A DNA stretch of 47,235 nt, from NCBI GenBank assembly GCA_945906935.1, contig CAMDSO010000018.1, positions 1 through 47,235 on the forward strand, in the 5' to 3' direction. A program made the translations under genes and the position numbers. Numbering within the stretch: position 1 is the first letter of the stretch; each line of letters begins with the position of its first letter. Shown here one piece after another: positions 8,545 to 16,412 of the stretch. The notes under the pieces were generated by a model. That model was not told the DNA's origin. It did no database searches and worked only from the letters and a program-made list of their open reading frames with translations. Origin of the DNA: Bordetella parapertussis. Its GTDB lineage: Bacteria; Pseudomonadota; Gammaproteobacteria; Burkholderiales; SG8-41.

Positions 8545-9738
8545 TTAGTGGCCTGCTTTGAGTACCTCGGCCACCCAGTCGGCCATGTAGGCCATGCCGA
8601 TGGTGACGTTATCCACCTGGCAGTGGTGATAGCCGCCTTCTTCGCGCTTGAAGATCTTCATGTGCTTGTTGGTTGAGCCGCTGGCGTTGATCATGTTTTG
8701 CGCATGTTCGAACGGTGCCTGCTGATCGCCTTCGCCGTGCACCAGCAGATACGGGCAGCGCATTTTCTGGATCACACCGTCCAACTTGAAGCCCTCGAGT
8801 TTCTTGAAGGCTTCTTCCTTGGTGTTGACGCCGAACACCCACAGGAGATGTTGCCAGGGCACCGACAGTGAAAGAACTTCACCGCGTTCGATGCGCGCCA
8901 GGCGTTGCTGCCACTTGGTGTGGTAATCCCACTCCGGACCCCATGAGATACAGCAGGCAAAACGCTGATCCATCGAGGCCGCGCGCGGCGCGTAATAACC
9001 GCCGAGCGAAAGCGCCATGATGCCGATGCGTTTTGGATCGAATTCCGCGCGCGTGGCGAGAAAATCGTAGGCGGCACCCGCGTGGCGTTCGGTTTCATGA
9101 TGCAGCATGAGGTTGCGGAAGCGGATCGCTTCGCCGTTGCCGGGGCCGTCGAGCAGCAGCACCGAGATGCCACGCTTGACCATTTCCGGAATGCCGCGGA
9201 AGTACTGGATTTCTTTGGTGACATCAAAGCCGTCGAGGAACAGCATGATCGGGCCTTTTTTGCCCGGCTGTTGTTCGGCGTGCACGATGATGCCCGGCAG
9301 GCTGGTGCCTTCGTAGGGGATTTCGACGTGTTCGAGGCGCAGCGCCTTGTTGAGTTCCGCACCCCTGCGGAAGGCGTCGACGCCGCGCTTGTAAGCAGCC
9401 TGGGTTTCGGCGGTCTTCGGTTGCGAGAAGCGTTCGCCGACGTGATAGTAATGCGAGGCACGCAGCAGATAAGCGGAGGCGGTGATGTTGCGGCCTTTGG
9501 CCGCCTCGGCGTGGCCGATGTGCTCGATGCGTTCGGCTTCACCCGCCCATTCGTTGAACCAGGCGATGTCGTCGCCGACGTGGTTCTTCAAACGCAGTCC
9601 GATGCGGTTGATTTCATCAATCTCGGCGCCGCCCCAGGGCGCGCCGCCTAGCGCGAGTAACACGCCGTGCGACCAGCGGTAGTTGTCGGGGAAATAGCTA
9701 AAGGCGAGTTCGCCCTCGGGCAGGGGTGAAACGGGCAT
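8545..9738 (-). CDS. Alpha/beta hydrolase, DHPON-hydrolase/FrsA-like
   Basis: A 397-residue hydrolase with a long helical N-terminal part (about residues 1-135) before the alpha/beta core. The core shows MLFLDGFDVTKE (oxyanion strand), VLLLDGPGNGEAIR, the nucleophile elbow ALSLGG with Ser244 (first Gly of GxSxG replaced by Ala), the acid in LVHGEGDQQAPFEHA, and the catalytic His in GGYHHCQVDN. This layout matches esterase-like enzymes related to 2,6-dihydroxypseudooxynicotine hydrolase, which cleaves a C-C bond. The actual substrate is unknown. It is likely cytoplasmic and heads the enzyme part of the leftward operon. Confidence 0.85.
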   Translation of the reverse strand: MPVSPLPEGELAFSYFPDNYRWSHGVLLALGGAPWGGAEIDEINRIGLRLKNHVGDDIAWFNEWAGEAERIEHIGHAEAAKGRNITASAYLLRASHYYHVGERFSQPKTAETQAAYKRGVDAFRRGAELNKALRLEHVEIPYEGTSLPGIIVHAEQQPGKKGPIMLFLDGFDVTKEIQYFRGIPEMVKRGISVLLLDGPGNGEAIRFRNLMLHHETERHAGAAYDFLATRAEFDPKRIGIMALSLGGYYAPRAASMDQRFACCISWGPEWDYHTKWQQRLARIERGEVLSLSVPWQHLLWVFGVNTKEEAFKKLEGFKLDGVIQKMRCPYLLVHGEGDQQAPFEHAQNMINASGSTNKHMKIFKREEGGYHHCQVDNVTIGMAYMADWVAEVLKAGH

Positions 9739-9791
9739 GATGACGTCCTCTGTTGATTTATGAATTGCAGATGAAGTGTTTGGGCCCTACT

Positions 9792-9815
9792 CCTTCCCCC
9801 GTTTACGAGGGAAGG
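9792..9815. repeat. REP-like hairpin
   Basis: CCTTCCC and GGGAAGG form a perfect 7-bp stem around a 10-base loop, followed by TTGGGATG. It sits between the Bug stop (9829) and the hydrolase start (9738). It resembles C-rich/G-rich dispersed intergenic hairpins common in Proteobacteria, and two possible relatives lie at 22046 and 23409. It could attenuate transcription between receptor and enzymes. Confidence 0.5.
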
Positions 9816-9828
9816 TTGGGATGCGGAA

Positions 9829-10806
9829 TTACAGCTGCGGAATGCCGGACTCGACAATGATCTTGCGGAATTTCTCGACGTCGCGTTTGACAATGGCACG
9901 GAATTCCTCCGGCGTATTGCCCACCGCCTGCAGACCGAGCGCGCGCAGGCGTTCTTTGACATCGTTGGTATGCAGCGCAGCGACTAACGCTTTGTGCGCG
10001 GCGCGCACGATCGGATCGGGCGTTTTGGCCGGCAGGAACAAGCCGGTCCAATACTGAATGTCGTAACCGGTCACACCTTGTTCGGCCAGTGTCGGCACAT
10101 CGGGCAGCACCGGTGAGCGCGTTGCGCTGGTAATGCCGTAGGCCTTCATGCGCCCGGTCTGCAAATGGTTTTGCGTGGCCAGCGGGGTCAGCATGGAAAT
10201 CGACGCCTCGCCTGACACGACGGCGAGTTCTGACGGCGCGCTGCCCTTGTAATGGATGTTGGTCATCTTGATGCCGAGCTGTTTCCACAGTGCGTCGCCG
10301 GCGAGTTCACCGGTAGCGCCCGGAATCGCGATATTGAGACCGCCAGCGCGCGTTTTCGCGTGAGCCGCCAGATCCTGGATGGTGGTGCCCGGCAGCTTGG
10401 CATTGGCGGCTACCACCATACCGGTAGTCGACAGCTGCGAGACCGGAATGAAATCATTGACCGGATCGTAGGGCAGTGATTTGTAGAGCGTTGCGTTGAC
10501 CGCGTGCGTGCCGCTGTTGCCGATGATAAAAGTGTGGCCGTCAGGCGGCGACTTGGAACCGATTTCCATGCCGATGATCGCGTTGTTGCTTGGCCGGTTG
10601 TCGACGATGATCGAGACCCCCAGCACCTCGGACATCTTGGGCACGATCAGACGCGCCTGTACATCCGACGGGCCCGCCGGCGCAGAGCCGACGATCATGC
10701 GCACCGGTCGGCCGGACGAAGATTGTGCATGGGCAGCGACACAGCAGAAAGCCGCGGCGGCACAGGCTGCCGCGGAGACGAGTCGGAACGGGAGGGTAGT
10801 ATTCAT
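9829..10806 (-). CDS. Bug/TctC-family TTT substrate-binding protein
   Basis: A 325-residue receptor. The chosen ATG at 10806 gives a signal peptide (MNTTLPFRLVSAAACAAAAF, cleavage after AHAQ); the frame is open upstream but without an export signal. The first ligand loop is GSAPAGPSDVQARLI, and the second reads IHYKGSAPSEL rather than VPYKG, a small departure in the pocket. It lies upstream of the hydrolase gene on the same strand across a hairpin-containing 90-bp gap. It stands divergently from the Bug gene at 11027, with 220 bp between that can hold both promoters. Confidence 0.92.
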   Translation of the reverse strand: MNTTLPFRLVSAAACAAAAFCCVAAHAQSSSGRPVRMIVGSAPAGPSDVQARLIVPKMSEVLGVSIIVDNRPSNNAIIGMEIGSKSPPDGHTFIIGNSGTHAVNATLYKSLPYDPVNDFIPVSQLSTTGMVVAANAKLPGTTIQDLAAHAKTRAGGLNIAIPGATGELAGDALWKQLGIKMTNIHYKGSAPSELAVVSGEASISMLTPLATQNHLQTGRMKAYGITSATRSPVLPDVPTLAEQGVTGYDIQYWTGLFLPAKTPDPIVRAAHKALVAALHTNDVKERLRALGLQAVGNTPEEFRAIVKRDVEKFRKIIVESGIPQL

Positions 10807-11026
10807 GGGTGCGAGTATATGCCAAGTCGCGGTGTCCCGATTTGATTGGGGATCATCAACGGCGTGTATGTTTGCGGCAGATACGGGAAACCCATTCCCC
10901 GGTTTATTTGCGTAAGCGACGGTAGTATCCTCGGCGCCTTTGCCGTGGGCTGCTGTCATTGCCGCGGGGTCAATTGGCAACCCCTGCTGTTACAGACACC
11001 ACAATGATTTCTGAAAGAAAAAATTG

Positions 11027-11995
11027 ATGAAGCTTTTGTATTGCATACGCGGGTCACTCATCGCCACGGTTGCGGTGTGCGGACTTGCGCAGGCCGACGT
11101 CTGGCCGTCGAAACCCATCCGCCTGATATCCCCGTTCGTGCCCGGTGGTGGCGCTTCCCTGGTGGCGCGGCTGGTGGCGGGGGATCTTGGCGAAGCCCTG
11201 GGGCAGTCTATCGTGGTTGATAATCGCGCTGGCGGCGGCGGGGTGATCGGCACCGAGATTGCCGCACGTTCGCGCGCCGACGGTTATACCCTGCTGATGG
11301 CCACCGCGAGTAACGTGGCGGTACGCCCCTTGATCGACAAGGTGCCGTTTGATCCACAGAAGGATTTTGCCGCCATCATCCAGACCACCACGGTGCCGCT
11401 GGTGTTATGCGTGCACCCCTCGGTGGCGACCCGCTCGGTGGGTGAATTCATTGCGCTGGGCCGCAATCGCGAATCGCGGCTGAATTTCGCATCCTCCGGC
11501 GAAGGTACCATCAGCCATCTCGCCGGCGAGTTGTTCAAACTTTCGGCTGGTGTGACGATGGCGCATGTGCCCTATAAAGGCGGCGGCCAGGCCATCATTG
11601 ATGTGATCGCCGGACATGTGCAGGTGGGCTTCATCAATATTCTGGAGGCGTCCGCGCAAATCAAAGCCGAACGCCTGCGTGCGCTGGCGGTGACGACTGC
11701 GCAGCGTTCGCCGGTGTTGCCCAACGTGCCGACGGTGGCGGAGTCTGGTCTGACGGGTTACGAAGTCACGCAGTGGAGCGGCCTGCTCGCGCCTGCCGGC
11801 ACGCCACCCGCCATCATTGCGCGGTTGAATTCGGAAATCGACAAGATCATGCAAAAGCCGCTCGTGCGCGAACGGTTGGTTGCTGATGGCGCCACGCCTG
11901 GCGGTGGCTCACCGGAAAAATTCGCCACTTTCATCAAGGCCGACATTGCGAAATGGTCGAAGGTCGTAAAGAGCGCGGGGCTGGCGCGGCAGTAA
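11027..11995 (+). CDS. Bug/TctC-family TTT substrate-binding protein
   Basis: A 322-residue receptor with signal peptide MKLLYCIRGSLIATVAVCGLA. The first ligand loop reads FVPGGGASLVARLV: the Asp that most of its relatives carry two residues before the AR pair is Ser here, which may alter ligand choice. VPYKGGGQAIIDVIAGH is normal. A TTG codon directly precedes the ATG in frame; ATG is preferred. It converges with the Bug gene ending at 12012, only 16 bp away. No enzyme gene is attached to it. Confidence 0.92.
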   Translation: MKLLYCIRGSLIATVAVCGLAQADVWPSKPIRLISPFVPGGGASLVARLVAGDLGEALGQSIVVDNRAGGGGVIGTEIAARSRADGYTLLMATASNVAVRPLIDKVPFDPQKDFAAIIQTTTVPLVLCVHPSVATRSVGEFIALGRNRESRLNFASSGEGTISHLAGELFKLSAGVTMAHVPYKGGGQAIIDVIAGHVQVGFINILEASAQIKAERLRALAVTTAQRSPVLPNVPTVAESGLTGYEVTQWSGLLAPAGTPPAIIARLNSEIDKIMQKPLVRERLVADGATPGGGSPEKFATFIKADIAKWSKVVKSAGLARQ

Positions 11996-12011
11996 CCCGG
12001 CCCCGGTTGTC

Positions 12012-12986
12012 TTATTTGGCCAGTCCCAGCTCGGTCATGATGACTTTGGTGTCGTTGTATTCGACCTCGAGGTATTTGGCGAAGTCTTTGCTGCGCATAA
12101 ACTGCGTATCCCAGTCGCGGTTCTCCGCTTCCTTTTTCCATTCGGCGCTGGCCGCCATTTTCGCCAGCACCTCTTCCCAGTAGGCGACGGCGTTGGCCGG
12201 CATGTTCTTTGGGCCAAAGATTGCGCGCCAGCTTTCCAGTGAAGCGTTGATGCCTTGTTCCTGCAGCGTCGGCACCTGGGCGAGCTGGCCCGATAAGCGA
12301 CGTGGTGCCGCCACCGCCAGCATGCGCGCACCGCCGGCCTGCACCTGCGGCAGCGCCGAACCCACCGAGGACACCACCAGATCAAGATGGCCGCCGGCCA
12401 GTGCGGTCATGGAATCGGCATTGGTCTTGAAGATCGCGATCTTGAGCTTCTTCACCTCGACGCCGCCCGCGCGCAGGGCGAGTGCCAGCGTTAGATGATT
12501 GGGGCCGCCGCGCGCAACGGTGCCGATGGCGAGTGCCGTCGGATCGGCCTTCAGCTTGTCGATCACATCGCGCATGGTTTTGAACGGCGCACCGGCGCGC
12601 ACTGAAATCGCGCTGTGTTCGTTGAGCAGCAGTACAACCGGCGTCAGGTCGAGATAGCTGGTTTGCGTGATGCCGGCGAGCTGGTTGCCGAACAAGGTCG
12701 GATTGGCGAGCAGCAGGTAATGCGGGTTGGCTGCAAATGAATTCAGATAAACCACGGCGATGGTTTGGTTGCCGCCGGGTTTGTTCATCACATTGATCGG
12801 TGTGGGCGCCTGTTTTGCGTCCTGCAACAGTTTCTGGATGACGCGCGCGACCTGATCGTTGCTGCCGCCGGCATCCGAGGAGGTGATGATTTCAATCGCG
12901 CGCTCGGGTTTCCACGCCTGCGCCCAGCTGTTGAATGCAAAGAACAGGCCGGCGCACAGTAGCAATGCATTGCGGATGGTTTTCAT
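12012..12986 (-). CDS. Divergent Bug/TctC-like substrate-binding protein
   Basis: A 324-residue exported protein (signal MKTIRNALLLCAGLFFAFNS, cleavage after WAQ). It keeps the receptor fold and the loop AGGSNDQVARVIQ, but the second loop lacks YKG: the aligned part reads IAIFKTNADSMTALAGGH. NKPGGNQTIAV replaces NRPGAGG. It belongs to a more distant branch of the TTT receptor family and may bind a different ligand class. The start at 12986 is supported by AGGAGAAACC directly upstream; an in-frame start nine codons earlier is less likely. It lies 15 bp from the ModA-like gene end zone, same strand. Confidence 0.85.
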   Translation of the reverse strand: MKTIRNALLLCAGLFFAFNSWAQAWKPERAIEIITSSDAGGSNDQVARVIQKLLQDAKQAPTPINVMNKPGGNQTIAVVYLNSFAANPHYLLLANPTLFGNQLAGITQTSYLDLTPVVLLLNEHSAISVRAGAPFKTMRDVIDKLKADPTALAIGTVARGGPNHLTLALALRAGGVEVKKLKIAIFKTNADSMTALAGGHLDLVVSSVGSALPQVQAGGARMLAVAAPRRLSGQLAQVPTLQEQGINASLESWRAIFGPKNMPANAVAYWEEVLAKMAASAEWKKEAENRDWDTQFMRSKDFAKYLEVEYNDTKVIMTELGLAK

Positions 12987-13028
12987 GGTTTCTCCTGGGC
13001 GGGTTTGCTGCATCCTTGTTGTTCGCTG

Positions 13029-13724
13029 TTAGGCTGCTTCCATGCCAGTGGCGCAAAAGGCGGCCAGCGCTGCCGGTGATACCAGAAAATCCACCAGCGC
13101 TTGCGCCGCCGCCGCGTGTGGCGCGTCGCTAAACGGCGCGGCCGCCATCACCGTCCAGACTTGAATCTCGTCTGGAAAGGCGCCGACGATATCGACCCCG
13201 GCCACCGCCATCAGTTCGGGAATCTGCTGTATCGCCAGTTCAACCGTACCGGCGGCGAGAAATTCGCCAACCAGTCCGCCGTCGGGAATGGTGGCTTTGG
13301 CGCGCACGGCGTCACCGATGCCAAGGCGGTCGATCAAACCGGCGAAATAAATACCGCTGGCGCCAAGGCGGGTGTAGACGATCGAAGGGGCGGCCAGCAG
13401 CGTGCGTTTAAACGCTTCAACCGTGCTGATATCGAGCCGCGCGGCGCCGGCGCGCACCGCCACGCCCGCACCGGAACGCGCCAGAGTGCGCATGCCGTCC
13501 GTGATGCCTTGTTGTGCCAGCGCTGCCAGCACGGGGGCGGTGAGGATGGCGACATCGCCGCGTTCCCCCGCCGCTATGCGCGTGGCCAGTGCGTTGGCGG
13601 TATCAAAGCTCACATCGAGCGTGTGGCCGCTCTCGCGTTCGAATTGCGGACCGAGCTGTGTCAGCGCGCCGTGTACTCCGTTAGAGGATAAAACCCTGAG
13701 TTTGCTGCCGTGTGCCTGAGTCAT
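13029..13724 (-). CDS. ModA-like substrate-binding protein without signal peptide
   Basis: A 231-residue type II periplasmic-binding-protein fold of the molybdate-binding (ModA) superfamily. Features are LRVLSSNGVHGALTQLGPQF at the N-terminus, GERGDVAILTAPVLAALA, the GASGIYFAGLIDRLGI segment and IQQIPELMAVAGVDIVGAFP. It starts directly with the first strand, so no export signal is present and it is probably cytoplasmic, possibly a ligand sensor. Most of the gene lies in a duplicated segment whose other copy (18677-19142) is broken. The last 20 or so residues differ between copies although clearly homologous. It stands divergently from a truncated acyl-CoA dehydrogenase start. Confidence 0.82.
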   Translation of the reverse strand: MTQAHGSKLRVLSSNGVHGALTQLGPQFERESGHTLDVSFDTANALATRIAAGERGDVAILTAPVLAALAQQGITDGMRTLARSGAGVAVRAGAARLDISTVEAFKRTLLAAPSIVYTRLGASGIYFAGLIDRLGIGDAVRAKATIPDGGLVGEFLAAGTVELAIQQIPELMAVAGVDIVGAFPDEIQVWTVMAAAPFSDAPHAAAAQALVDFLVSPAALAAFCATGMEAA

Positions 13725-13775
13725 GTCAAAATCCGCAACGAGTTTTGTAAGCGTGCAAGCTTAACCGATTTGCGC

Positions 13776-13794
13776 GGTGTGCTTGCGGCACACC
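13776..13794. promoter_or_regulatory. Inverted repeat, possible operator (copy A)
   Basis: GGTGTGC and GCACACC form a perfect 7-bp inverted repeat around TTGCG, midway in the divergent gap between the ModA-like gene and the acyl-CoA dehydrogenase start. The second copy at 19194 retains six of the seven pairs. A binding site for a local regulator is possible; none is encoded nearby. Confidence 0.4.
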
Positions 13795-13841
13795 GGCCGC
13801 ACAAGGCATCATCCGTACATAACGAAAAACCGGGGAGCGCC

Positions 13842-13891
13842 ATGGAATTCCGTCTCAATGAAGAACAGCGCTCGTGGCAGATGATTGCGCG
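13842..13891 (+). pseudogene. Truncated acyl-CoA dehydrogenase start
   Basis: The first 17 codons (MEFRLNEEQRSWQMIAR) are the same as the start of the full gene at 19260 apart from Ser for Ala. The homology then stops abruptly and the frame continues into a Bug remnant, ending at 13955. The upstream sequence and ribosome site GGGGAG are kept, so a short chimeric peptide could still be made, but no dehydrogenase is encoded. Confidence 0.9.
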
Positions 13892-14055
13892 GTTGAATGC
13901 GGAGGTCGAACGGGTTTTGGAAAAAGCTATTCATATGCGAATGTCTTGCCGCTGATAGCGCCACACTTGGCGGGGTCCCAGAGCAACGATTTGATTAGTG
14001 TATTCGTGACGATATTTTGAAGTGAAGCAAGGTGGCGAGGATCGCGTGTCTTATT
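13884..14055 (+). pseudogene. Decayed 3' end of a Bug/TctC gene
   Basis: The reading IARLNAEVERVLEKA is a typical Bug C-terminal helix. After one frameshift near 13938, the frame gives ECLAADSATLGGVPEQRFD, a stop (TAG), then CIRDDILK, a stop (TGA) and SKVARIA. This aligns with the end of intact Bug proteins, for example VADGATPGGGSPEKF and the KADIAKWSKVVK segment of the gene at 11027. The TGA stands where Trp is expected. The 5' two-thirds of the gene are absent, replaced by the acyl-CoA dehydrogenase start. Confidence 0.8.
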
Positions 14056-14200
14056 TGGAGGGAAGTTGTTAAGTAGTGCGCAGATCTGCAGCGGCGTTAG
14101 ATCGTAGATGTGGCGATTTTTTCGATGGTAGATGGCGTCGTCCACGCTTGGTATTTAGTTTAAAATTTCAAAAAAATAACTAATCGAAGAGGAGAACAGC
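14056..14200. other. AT-rich leader, no gene seen
   Basis: The stretch between the Bug remnant and the lyase gene is clearly richer in A and T than its surroundings, especially at 14151-14185 (poly-A and TTTAAAATTT). It probably holds the promoter of the lyase cassette, but I could not assign convincing -35/-10 elements. Confidence 0.4.
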
Positions 14201-15358
14201 GTGAGCGGCTATCCGGAAATTATTCATACTGAAGAAGGCATGCGAGACGGCTTGCAGATCGAGAGCGCGGATATTCCAGTCGCTGCCAAGATACAGTTGC
14301 TCGATGCTTTGTCCGAAACCGGTTTGCGTGAAATTGTCGTCGGCTCTTTTGTCAGTCCGAAGTGGACGCCGCAGATGGCTAATGTCGATGAGTTGGTGCG
14401 AGGCTTTCATCCTAAGCCCGGTGTGCGCTACACCTATATTTCGCTGAATGAACAGGGCTATGAACGGGCACGAAAATATACGCCGCCGCTGAGCCCGCCA
14501 GCGCAGGAGTTCGCTCTGCGCTACGACCTTTGTGATGTATTCTCACAGCGCAACAATAACCGCACCCAGGCGCAACTGGTGGCGAGCTGGCCTAGCCAAG
14601 TGGAAAAAGCGGTCGCTGCCGGAGTCAAAGAGGGGGCGATTTCGCTTGCCAGCAACGCCTGGGGGTCGAACTGGACCGGCGAGTTTTCACTAGAGCAACG
14701 GATGCTGGTGCTTGATCGCATGCATCAGCTGTGGACAGCTGCTGGTATTGCTGTGACGCGTATCAACTTTGCCGACGCCATGAGCTGGGCGTTGCCACAC
14801 CAAGTGGAGCAGCAGCTGGAGGCGGTCAAGAAGCGCTGGCCGCAGATCAATGATTTCAATTTGCACCTGCACAACGGGCGGGGCACCGCACTCGCTTCTG
14901 TCTATGCCGCATTGCGCGTGTTGGAGGGAGGCGACAAGCTGAGGCTGCAAACGGCGATTGGCGGTATGGCCGGTTGTCCGTATTGCGGCAATGGTCGTGC
15001 AGCGATGATGATTGCCACCGAAGACCTGATGCATATGCTCGAAGAGATGGGTATTTATACCGGTGTTGATCTCTACAAGCTGGTCGAGGCGGTTTGGCTG
15101 GCAGAAGAGATCGTCGGCCATTCGCTTTATGGTTTTGTCTCAAAGGCAGGGCCGAGGCCGCGCTTTGAGCGTCTCTATCCGATGGATATGCCGCGTATCG
15201 AGACGCTGGAAGAAGCGAAGCATTTCATTCGCGGCCCGCGCGCGTATGCCGGTTCCCCTTCGCCGTGGAAAGCACCAATTACGAGCTATCAAAGGCCTGA
15301 TTCGATGCCCGCCAAAGAGGCTGGCGGCGAGAACGGCCGCGACCAATCGGCTTCATAG
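14201..15358 (+). CDS. HMG-CoA-lyase-like (HMGL/DRE-TIM) protein
   Basis: A 385-residue TIM-barrel lyase. The first metal ligand lies in EEGMRDGLQ (Asp16), the His pair in LHLHNGRG (222 and 224), and the active-site loop GMAGCPYCGNG holds Cys259, as in 3-hydroxy-3-methylglutaryl-CoA lyase. Such enzymes split a 3-hydroxy-acyl-CoA into acetyl-CoA and a keto acid. The start is GTG, preceded by GAGGAGAACA. About 70 extra C-terminal residues follow the barrel. It heads the cassette lyase-Bug-CaiB-Bug, so a hydroxylated dicarboxylate activated by the CoA-transferase is a reasonable guess for the substrate. Confidence 0.87.
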   Translation: MSGYPEIIHTEEGMRDGLQIESADIPVAAKIQLLDALSETGLREIVVGSFVSPKWTPQMANVDELVRGFHPKPGVRYTYISLNEQGYERARKYTPPLSPPAQEFALRYDLCDVFSQRNNNRTQAQLVASWPSQVEKAVAAGVKEGAISLASNAWGSNWTGEFSLEQRMLVLDRMHQLWTAAGIAVTRINFADAMSWALPHQVEQQLEAVKKRWPQINDFNLHLHNGRGTALASVYAALRVLEGGDKLRLQTAIGGMAGCPYCGNGRAAMMIATEDLMHMLEEMGIYTGVDLYKLVEAVWLAEEIVGHSLYGFVSKAGPRPRFERLYPMDMPRIETLEEAKHFIRGPRAYAGSPSPWKAPITSYQRPDSMPAKEAGGENGRDQSAS

Positions 15359-15363
15359 AAATT

Positions 15364-16347
15364 GTGGCGCTAAAAAGAGCGTTTACCTGTATCACGTTGG
15401 TGACGATATTTGCCGGGCATGCGATAGCGCAGCAGAAGCCCATGCAGGAGTATCCGTCGCGCGCGATCCGCATGGTCGTTCCCTACCCGGCGGGCAGCTC
15501 GATTGATTTTTCAGGGCATGTTCTCGGCCAGAAAATCGGCGCTGTCTATGGCCAGAATTTTTTCATTGAGAATCGTTCGGGTGCGGCGGGTGCGATTGGC
15601 GCCGATCTCGTTGCCAAAGCCGCACCGGATGGCTATACGATGCTGCTGACCTCATCCAGCCATACGATATTGCCCAGTGTCGCCAGGAGTCTGCCCTACG
15701 ATACTGTTAAGGATTTCTCGCCTGTCACGCTGGCCGCGCGAAGCGTCGGGTCAGTTCTGATTGTGCATCCCAGCGTACCCGCACGCACGGTAGGGGAATT
15801 CATCGCGGTGGCAAAAGCCCGTCCGTATGCGCTTAACTATGGTTCCGGTGGGGTCGGTAACCTCATGCATTTTGCGGCCGAACTCTTCAACGCCGCCGCC
15901 GCTACGCAGACCACCCACGTGCCGTACAAGGGCAGTGCGCAGGTCATCGTTGATCTGGCCGGAGGACGCATTGACATGGCGCTTATGTCGGCGGTCTCGG
16001 CAATCGGGCATATTCGTTCTGGCAAGGTGCGCGCACTTGGCCTCACCGCTGCGCAGCGCTGGGACCGGCTGGCCGATGTGCCGACGATGGAGGAGGCAGG
16101 CGTGCGCGACTGCGTTTATGCGGCTTGGTATGGATTATGGTTTCCGGCGGGCACACCGCTTGAATATGTGAACAGGTTTCACGCTGAAACAGTGAGGGCT
16201 CTCGAAGACCCCGCGATCCGCCGCAAATTTACCGATGAAGGCCTGGTGCCATCGGCTGCAGCACCACTCGAATTTGCGCGCATCATTAACTCCGATATCG
16301 ATTTTCACCGCCGCCTGGTTGCACGCATAGGATTACAAAAGCAATGA
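15364..16347 (+). CDS. Bug/TctC-family TTT substrate-binding protein
   Basis: A 327-residue receptor starting at GTG, 5 bp after the lyase stop. Signal peptide KRAFTCITLVTIFAGHAIA; loop YPAGSSIDFSGHVLG; VPYKGSAQVIVDLAGGR. It is a close paralogue of the receptor at 17668: both have DF-x-GH-x-LGQK in the first loop, a WYG-x-WFPA segment, and end RRLV-x-RIGL. The pair flanks the CaiB gene, so the two receptors may bind related ligands used by this cassette. Confidence 0.93.
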   Translation: MALKRAFTCITLVTIFAGHAIAQQKPMQEYPSRAIRMVVPYPAGSSIDFSGHVLGQKIGAVYGQNFFIENRSGAAGAIGADLVAKAAPDGYTMLLTSSSHTILPSVARSLPYDTVKDFSPVTLAARSVGSVLIVHPSVPARTVGEFIAVAKARPYALNYGSGGVGNLMHFAAELFNAAAATQTTHVPYKGSAQVIVDLAGGRIDMALMSAVSAIGHIRSGKVRALGLTAAQRWDRLADVPTMEEAGVRDCVYAAWYGLWFPAGTPLEYVNRFHAETVRALEDPAIRRKFTDEGLVPSAAAPLEFARIINSDIDFHRRLVARIGLQKQ

Positions 16348-16412
16348 TATGCCCTCTGCCATCGTGTTGCGCGGGGCATTTCCATTAATCAAACTGACAC
16401 AGGGGGAAAGCA

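Larger units (their letters stand above)
13090..13891. repeat. Segmental duplication, copy A
   Basis: This stretch is repeated in direct orientation at 18741-19309. The final 240 bases differ at only five positions that I could count, and the ModA-coding part is slightly more diverged. Copy A keeps the intact ModA-like gene but only about 17 codons of the acyl-CoA dehydrogenase. Copy B lacks 230 bp corresponding to about 13424-13653. The right edge falls at the shared string ATTGCGCG. Confidence 0.95.

Noticed and set aside
14010-14030. TGA in the Bug remnant as another selenocysteine codon
   Set aside because: It stands where Trp is expected, is preceded by a TAG and a frameshift, and no SECIS-type hairpin follows; decay explains it.
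13927-14145. A 72-codon reverse-strand gene in the gap after the duplication
   Set aside because: More than half of it is antisense to the recognisable Bug remnant, and it has no ribosome site or known domain.
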